Shown in pieces: positions 60,432 to 64,000 of a DNA stretch of 64,000 nucleotides. The stretch's first letter is position 1; every line of letters starts with the position of its first letter. A program made the translations under genes and the position numbers. The DNA is from an uncultured Eubacteriales bacterium (GTDB lineage Bacteria > Bacillota > Clostridia > Oscillospirales > Acutalibacteraceae), in contig CAKSCM010000007.1 in assembly GCA_934444365.1 (NCBI GenBank), positions 44,478 through 108,477 of the forward strand, given 5' to 3'. The notes under the pieces were generated by a model. It ran no database searches. It saw nothing but the letters and a program-made list of their open reading frames with translations, and was not told the origin of the DNA.

Positions 60432-60947
60432 CTATTCGGCTTTTTCCTGCTCTTCTTTGTGATCCTCCCGAAGCTGCCGTTCAAGCGCCGACTGCTTAGC
60501 GAGAATGGCGTTCACCTTATCGTATAGATCCTCAATCATTATCTCGGTTTTTAAGTTGACTTTATAATCATTTTCGGCTCGGCGGCGATCCTTCTCCTCC
60601 TGACGGTTCTGGCTCATCATTATGAGCGGTGCCTGGATAGCCGCCACACAGGATAATACCAAATTCAACAGAATAAACGGATACGGGTCAAATGCTCCGG
60701 CTGCCAGCACAACATTGACAACCATCCACAGAACAAGAACCCCGCTGAAAGAAAAGATAAATGCCCAGCTTCCGGCAAATTTTGCAATGGTATCGGCGGC
60801 ACGCTGTCCGAGCGTATATTTTTCCTTTCCGCTTTCGGGACAAACCGAAATCTTGCTGTCTGCCAGCAGATTTAATACCTCCTCATCGGTCATATCGCGG
60901 CGGATATCGTTTAATACTTCTCTTAACAGCTTTCTGTTTTCTTTCAT
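60432..60947 (-). CDS. DUF1003 family membrane protein
   Basis: A 171-residue protein with two central TM helices (GSWAFIFSFSGVLVLW and PFILLNLVLSCVAAIQAP) followed by MMSQNRQEEKDRRRAENDY, the classical DUF1003 signature, and a charged C-terminal helix. The function is unknown; some relatives affect magnesium or CorA-related transport. Confidence 0.93.
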   Translation of the reverse strand: MKENRKLLREVLNDIRRDMTDEEVLNLLADSKISVCPESGKEKYTLGQRAADTIAKFAGSWAFIFSFSGVLVLWMVVNVVLAAGAFDPYPFILLNLVLSCVAAIQAPLIMMSQNRQEEKDRRRAENDYKVNLKTEIMIEDLYDKVNAILAKQSALERQLREDHKEEQEKAE

Positions 60948-60979
60948 AATAACTATTCCTCTTTCTGATCTTCTTTGAG

Positions 60980-61549
60980 TTACGCAAAAGACTCTGCGGG
61001 CTTTTTAAACAGCGAAAGGCTAACCTTCACAACTCGACTGACAAAACGGATGATCTCCTCTTTTCCATACTTGTCATAGCCCTCCACAACAACATGCATC
61101 AGCCCGTTTGAGAGATGTGTGTACATCATTTCAAGCTCCGTCTCCCCGGCCATCGGCAATTTTTCCCGCCAGTAATCAATACTGTTTTTCTTTGCCAGCA
61201 TGATCATTTGCTTAAGAAGCGTTGAACCCGTATTCCCAAAGATCAAGACTCTGCAAGCCTCCTGGTTTTGATCAATCAATTCGTAAATCGCTTCAATCAG
61301 CGCCGTAACATCGAAGGAGTTGACATAACGAAGAGACCTCTCAAACGCTCCGATAAGCTCGTTTTCAATACTCCCCAGCAGTGCAAAGCAATCGCTGTAA
61401 TGAGCGTAGAAGGTCGCCCGGTTCAGTTGCGCCAGCTCGCACACCTCTTTTACGGTAATTTTATTGACCGGTTTTTCTTTGAGCAGCTTCAGCAATGACT
61501 GCTTAAGCACCGTCTGTGTATATCGTTTTCTTGCATCCATTTTCTGCAT
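60980..61549 (-). CDS. TetR family regulator
   Basis: A 189-residue regulator with HTH VNKITVKEVCELAQLNRATF and YAHYSDCFALL, and a helical C-terminal domain. It resembles the TetR at 55642 in its N-terminal half (SLLKLLKEKP). Start with GGAGGA 8 bases upstream. It is divergent from the epimerase gene, a likely target, and sits upstream of DUF1003. Confidence 0.9.
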   Translation of the reverse strand: MQKMDARKRYTQTVLKQSLLKLLKEKPVNKITVKEVCELAQLNRATFYAHYSDCFALLGSIENELIGAFERSLRYVNSFDVTALIEAIYELIDQNQEACRVLIFGNTGSTLLKQMIMLAKKNSIDYWREKLPMAGETELEMMYTHLSNGLMHVVVEGYDKYGKEEIIRFVSRVVKVSLSLFKKPAESFA

Positions 61550-61637
61550 TCAAAATTCCTCCGAAAAAAGTTTACAAAGTTTTGCAACACTTCCAAAGAA
61601 AATGTTGCTTTTCTTTCAGATAGACCGTGAGTGCCGA

Positions 61638-61666
61638 TTGCTTTTATTCCTGTTATTCAGTATACT
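61638..61666 (+). promoter_or_regulatory. Probable promoter of the epimerase-family gene
   Basis: TTGCTT, 17 bases, TATACT on the plus strand, about 55 bases upstream of the ATG. Confidence 0.55.
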
Positions 61667-61721
61667 ATAATTGTGAAAGATAATCAACACTCGTACGGCT
61701 ATCTCAAGGAGGTTTTTTTGA

Positions 61722-62735
61722 ATGTTTAACAGATATTTAATCACCGGAGCTACCGGTTTTCTCGGTCGGGCAGTCGTTGAGGAGCTGGTACGCCGCAATG
61801 CACGGGTGGACGCGTTGGTGTTGCGTAACGACCCTTACATCGATTTACTCCCGAAAGAAATTAATACGGTCATCGGCGACATATGTTCGGACAGTTCGCT
61901 CGAGCATTTTTTTGCAGACGCTGACAGCAACACCTGCGTAATTCACTGTGCGGGTATTGTCTCCGTCGCCACCAGATCCGGCTCAAGGCTCTATCAGGTC
62001 AATGTAGGCGGAACCCATAAGGTTGTGAGACAGTGCCTGAAACATCATGTGGGAAAAATGATATATGTCAGCTCTGTCCACGCCATACCGGAAAAGCCCA
62101 AAAATTTTATCATTACGGAGGATTGCGAGTTCTCCCCCGGACTTGTAGACGGCGATTATGCCAAAAGTAAGGCGGCTGCAACGGAAATGGTATTTTCCGC
62201 AGCGCATCAAGGACTTAATGTCAGCATTGTTTTTCCTTCCGGAATTATCGGTCCCGGCGATGTGTCCGGTGGAAGCTTTACGTCAATGGCAAAGTCCTTT
62301 CTCGCCGGAAAACTGCCCTTTGCCGTGCGCGGCGGGTATGATTTTGTAGATGTACGGGATGTTGCAAAAGGCATTTTGGCCTGCTCGGAAAACGGAGAAT
62401 CAGGCAAAGGCTATATTCTGTCCGGACATTACATCACCATTCGCAGGATGCTGCAATTGGTCGGAAAAGCAGCCAGGCTATTGTACCGTCCCATTTGTTT
62501 ACCCCTGGGGCTTGCAAAACTTGCGGCGCCCTACTGTGAACGCCGTTGTCTAAAAGAGAAAAAGCCGCTGTTTTTTACACCGTATTCCATTGCAGTCCTT
62601 GGCTCAAACGGGCAGTTCTGCCACGATGCCGCATCGAAGCGTTTTTCATATCGACCGCGCCCGATCGAGGAGACCTTGCGGGATATGACCGCCTGGCTCG
62701 TCCGACACAAGGCAACCGCCGTCCCCGCGCTTTAA
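61722..62735 (+). CDS. NAD-dependent epimerase/dehydratase family protein
   Basis: A 337-residue extended SDR: cofactor motif TGATGFLG, HCAGIVSV, catalytic Ser in VSSVHA and YXXXK in DYAKSKAA. The C-terminal region after residue 240 recalls dihydroflavonol-4-reductase-like or sterol dehydrogenase members. RBS AAGGAGG. Divergent TetR suggests inducible expression. Substrate unknown. Confidence 0.9.
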   Translation: MFNRYLITGATGFLGRAVVEELVRRNARVDALVLRNDPYIDLLPKEINTVIGDICSDSSLEHFFADADSNTCVIHCAGIVSVATRSGSRLYQVNVGGTHKVVRQCLKHHVGKMIYVSSVHAIPEKPKNFIITEDCEFSPGLVDGDYAKSKAAATEMVFSAAHQGLNVSIVFPSGIIGPGDVSGGSFTSMAKSFLAGKLPFAVRGGYDFVDVRDVAKGILACSENGESGKGYILSGHYITIRRMLQLVGKAARLLYRPICLPLGLAKLAAPYCERRCLKEKKPLFFTPYSIAVLGSNGQFCHDAASKRFSYRPRPIEETLRDMTAWLVRHKATAVPAL

Positions 62736-62840
62736 AGGGAATATGCCACCGCCCAAGTATCGTAAAGCGGCCGGGCAGTACGGCAAAAAACGTCCTTTCG
62801 GATCAGAAGCCGCCTGATGCCGGCACCGGAATGTGTCGCC

Positions 62841-62869
62841 TTGTTTTTTCGCTGCTCTTATAGTATAAT
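62841..62869 (+). promoter_or_regulatory. Promoter of the third two-component system
   Basis: TTGTTT, 17 bases, TATAAT. The leader to the response-regulator ATG is about 170 bases. The gap 62736-63045 has no other feature except a 24-codon frame that I do not trust. Confidence 0.65.
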
Positions 62870-63045
62870 ACAGTGTGATACATGATAAAGGTAATTTGTA
62901 CGCTCATACCGTCCGGAATATTTTGCGGGGAGCTCTGTGACGCTGCTTTCGGCTATACACCCGGCATCGAATATAGGATCATTCTGTTTAAAAGATTCGG
63001 TGCGTTTTTTCGTTTTCACACATTCAACAAGACAGAGGTTTAAAT

Positions 63046-63717
63046 ATGATTAAAATACTGTTGGTGGAAGACGATAAGACAATCGTCGCCAATTTAACCG
63101 AATACCTGAACGGTGCAGGATATATTGTTTACAGTGTTTCCGGACAAACGGCCGCTTTGCGTCAGCTTGCGGAGGAAAAAGCCGATCTTGTGCTGTTGGA
63201 TGTTTCCCTCGCCGAGGGCAACGGCTTTTCCGCGTGCAGTGCCATAAAATCCGAATTTAACGTTCCCGTCATTTTTCTCACGGCATCGGGCGACGAGTAC
63301 AGCACCGTTACGGGCTTTGACCTGGGTGCCGACGATTATATTCCGAAGCCATTTCGCCCGCGAGAGCTTCTTTCCCGTATCAAAAATGTTCTCCGGCTTA
63401 CAGGCAGCACGGGAAAAACCGTAAAACTCGGCAATGTGGTAGTTGATACCGAAAAGGGCACGGCAATGAAGAACAACAAGGATCTGTTTCTTTCTGCGCT
63501 GGAATACCGTCTTTTGCTGGCTTTCATCAACAATCGGGGGACTGTGCTTACCCGCGAGCGACTGCTTGACTCAATGTGGGATGTTGCGGGCACCTATGTA
63601 AACGACAATACGCTGACGGTATACATCAAGCGTCTGCGTGAGAAGATCGAGGATGACCCTGCCGCGCCTAAAATCATTCAGACGGTTCGCGGAATCGGAT
63701 ATAAGGTGGACGCATGA
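63046..63717 (+). CDS. OmpR-family response regulator
   Basis: A 223-residue regulator: MIKILLVEDDKTIV, phospho-acceptor Asp in LVLLDVSLAEG, LTASGDE, YIPKPFRPREL, and a C-terminal winged helix with VNDNTLTVYIKRLREK and RGIGYKV. This resembles the VraR-independent BceR/peptide-resistance type, but no ABC partner is visible. It overlaps the kinase gene by 4 bases. Confidence 0.95.
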   Translation: MIKILLVEDDKTIVANLTEYLNGAGYIVYSVSGQTAALRQLAEEKADLVLLDVSLAEGNGFSACSAIKSEFNVPVIFLTASGDEYSTVTGFDLGADDYIPKPFRPRELLSRIKNVLRLTGSTGKTVKLGNVVVDTEKGTAMKNNKDLFLSALEYRLLLAFINNRGTVLTRERLLDSMWDVAGTYVNDNTLTVYIKRLREKIEDDPAAPKIIQTVRGIGYKVDA

Positions 63718-64000
63718 TAAAGCTGCTGAAAAACAAGGAGGTCCGAAGGGCACTGCTGTGGCAGCTTTCCGTTGCCGTAATTGCCTGTTCTGTCTGCTTT
63801 TGGTTCGACCTCCGTGCCGGACTGACGGCTGTCGTTCTTTCTATGCTGCTTATGATGATATACTGCATAGGCACATATAAAAGGTATCGGAGGATAGCCT
63901 CTCTTGCAGCCGATGTCAATCATGTTCTGCACGGCGACAGCTCAATTGATTTTGATAACTATTCGGAGGGCGAGCTGAGCATCCTCCACAGTGAGATCTA
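63714..64000 (+). CDS. Sensor histidine kinase, N-terminal part
   Basis: The first 95 residues before the window ends. Two closely spaced TM helices (about 15-30 and 35-53) enclose a loop of only a few residues, as in intramembrane-sensing kinases. A cytosolic segment follows, LAADVNHVLHGDSSIDFDNY, typical of this kinase subgroup just before the H-box. The start ATG overlaps the regulator stop (ATGA). Confidence 0.88.
   Translation, partial: MIKLLKNKEVRRALLWQLSVAVIACSVCFWFDLRAGLTAVVLSMLLMMIYCIGTYKRYRRIASLAADVNHVLHGDSSIDFDNYSEGELSILHSEI

Noticed and set aside
62751..62825. A 24-codon basic frame starting MPPPKYRKAAGQYG after the epimerase gene
   Set aside because: The ribosome binding site is too close and the length is too small to support a gene without conservation data.

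Overview
The window looks like a chromosomal stretch of a low-to-mid GC, Gram-positive, strictly anaerobic Clostridia member, most plausibly a gut Oscillospirales/Ruminococcaceae-type organism. Pointers are teichoic-acid precursor genes (TarI/TarJ), LicD, a dockerin-bearing secreted protein, SipW/TasA-type surface genes, RqcP, two rubrerythrins, a superoxide reductase, strong AGGAGG ribosome binding sites and sigma-A type promoters. The species cannot be named from the sequence alone.

Layout. 1-232: start of an ABC exporter ATPase, then tRNA-Ser. 0.9-8.6 kb: a surface-polysaccharide/teichoic-acid locus on the minus strand; one consensus promoter at 8.6 kb precedes GT2-LicD-TarI-TarJ-GT2-GT4, and the O-antigen-polymerase-like gene has its own promoter. 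8.8-13.9 kb: a five-gene operon with two ABC exporters and a DUF2975-like protein. 14-16.5 kb: a P-type ATPase. 16.8-24.2 kb, plus strand: dockerin-transglutaminase protein, RqcP, class A PBP, NAD synthetase; an elaborate four-helix inverted-repeat element lies at 18.5 kb. 24.2-25.8 kb: initiator tRNA, a MITE-like element, nagB. 25.8-32.7 kb: small ORF, DUF3737, PatB/MalY aminotransferase, six-hairpin glycosidase, rubrerythrin, HEPN-like membrane protein, SDR. 32.8-35.7 kb: membrane diguanylate cyclase and GGDEF-EAL protein.

35.9-41.2 kb is an accessory SipW/TasA-like cell-surface cluster: XRE regulator, a truncated transporter joined to an orphan QTGD sorting signal, two TasA-like proteins, a small zinc-ribbon protein, a frameshifted SipW signal peptidase and a repeat-rich surface protein. 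41.4-43.2 kb: an oxygen-defence operon (rubrerythrin, superoxide reductase, Fur/PerR regulator) behind a promoter bracketed by two matching operators. 43.2-49.2 kb: a DHHW/MBOAT/DUF4358 acylation trio and a two-component system with a secreted helical protein.

49.3-61.5 kb continues the redox theme. A Rrf2 regulator with an apparent ACG start controls a small membrane protein, a lipoprotein MsrAB fusion, a broken ccdA and thioredoxin. Further on are an MMPL exporter with divergent TetR regulator and a second two-component system divergent from a CD1871A-type CXXC peptide, a NapH-like ferredoxin-type membrane protein and a thioredoxin-like lipoprotein. The window ends with DUF1003, TetR, an epimerase-family protein and a third two-component system cut by the window edge.

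The most unusual items are the CD1871A/NapH/TlpA redox module with its shared operator, the decaying SipW matrix cluster, the ACG-start rrf2 with promoter-embedded palindrome, the four-way-junction element at 18.5 kb and the MITE at 24.4 kb. No CRISPR array, prophage or intact insertion sequence was seen.
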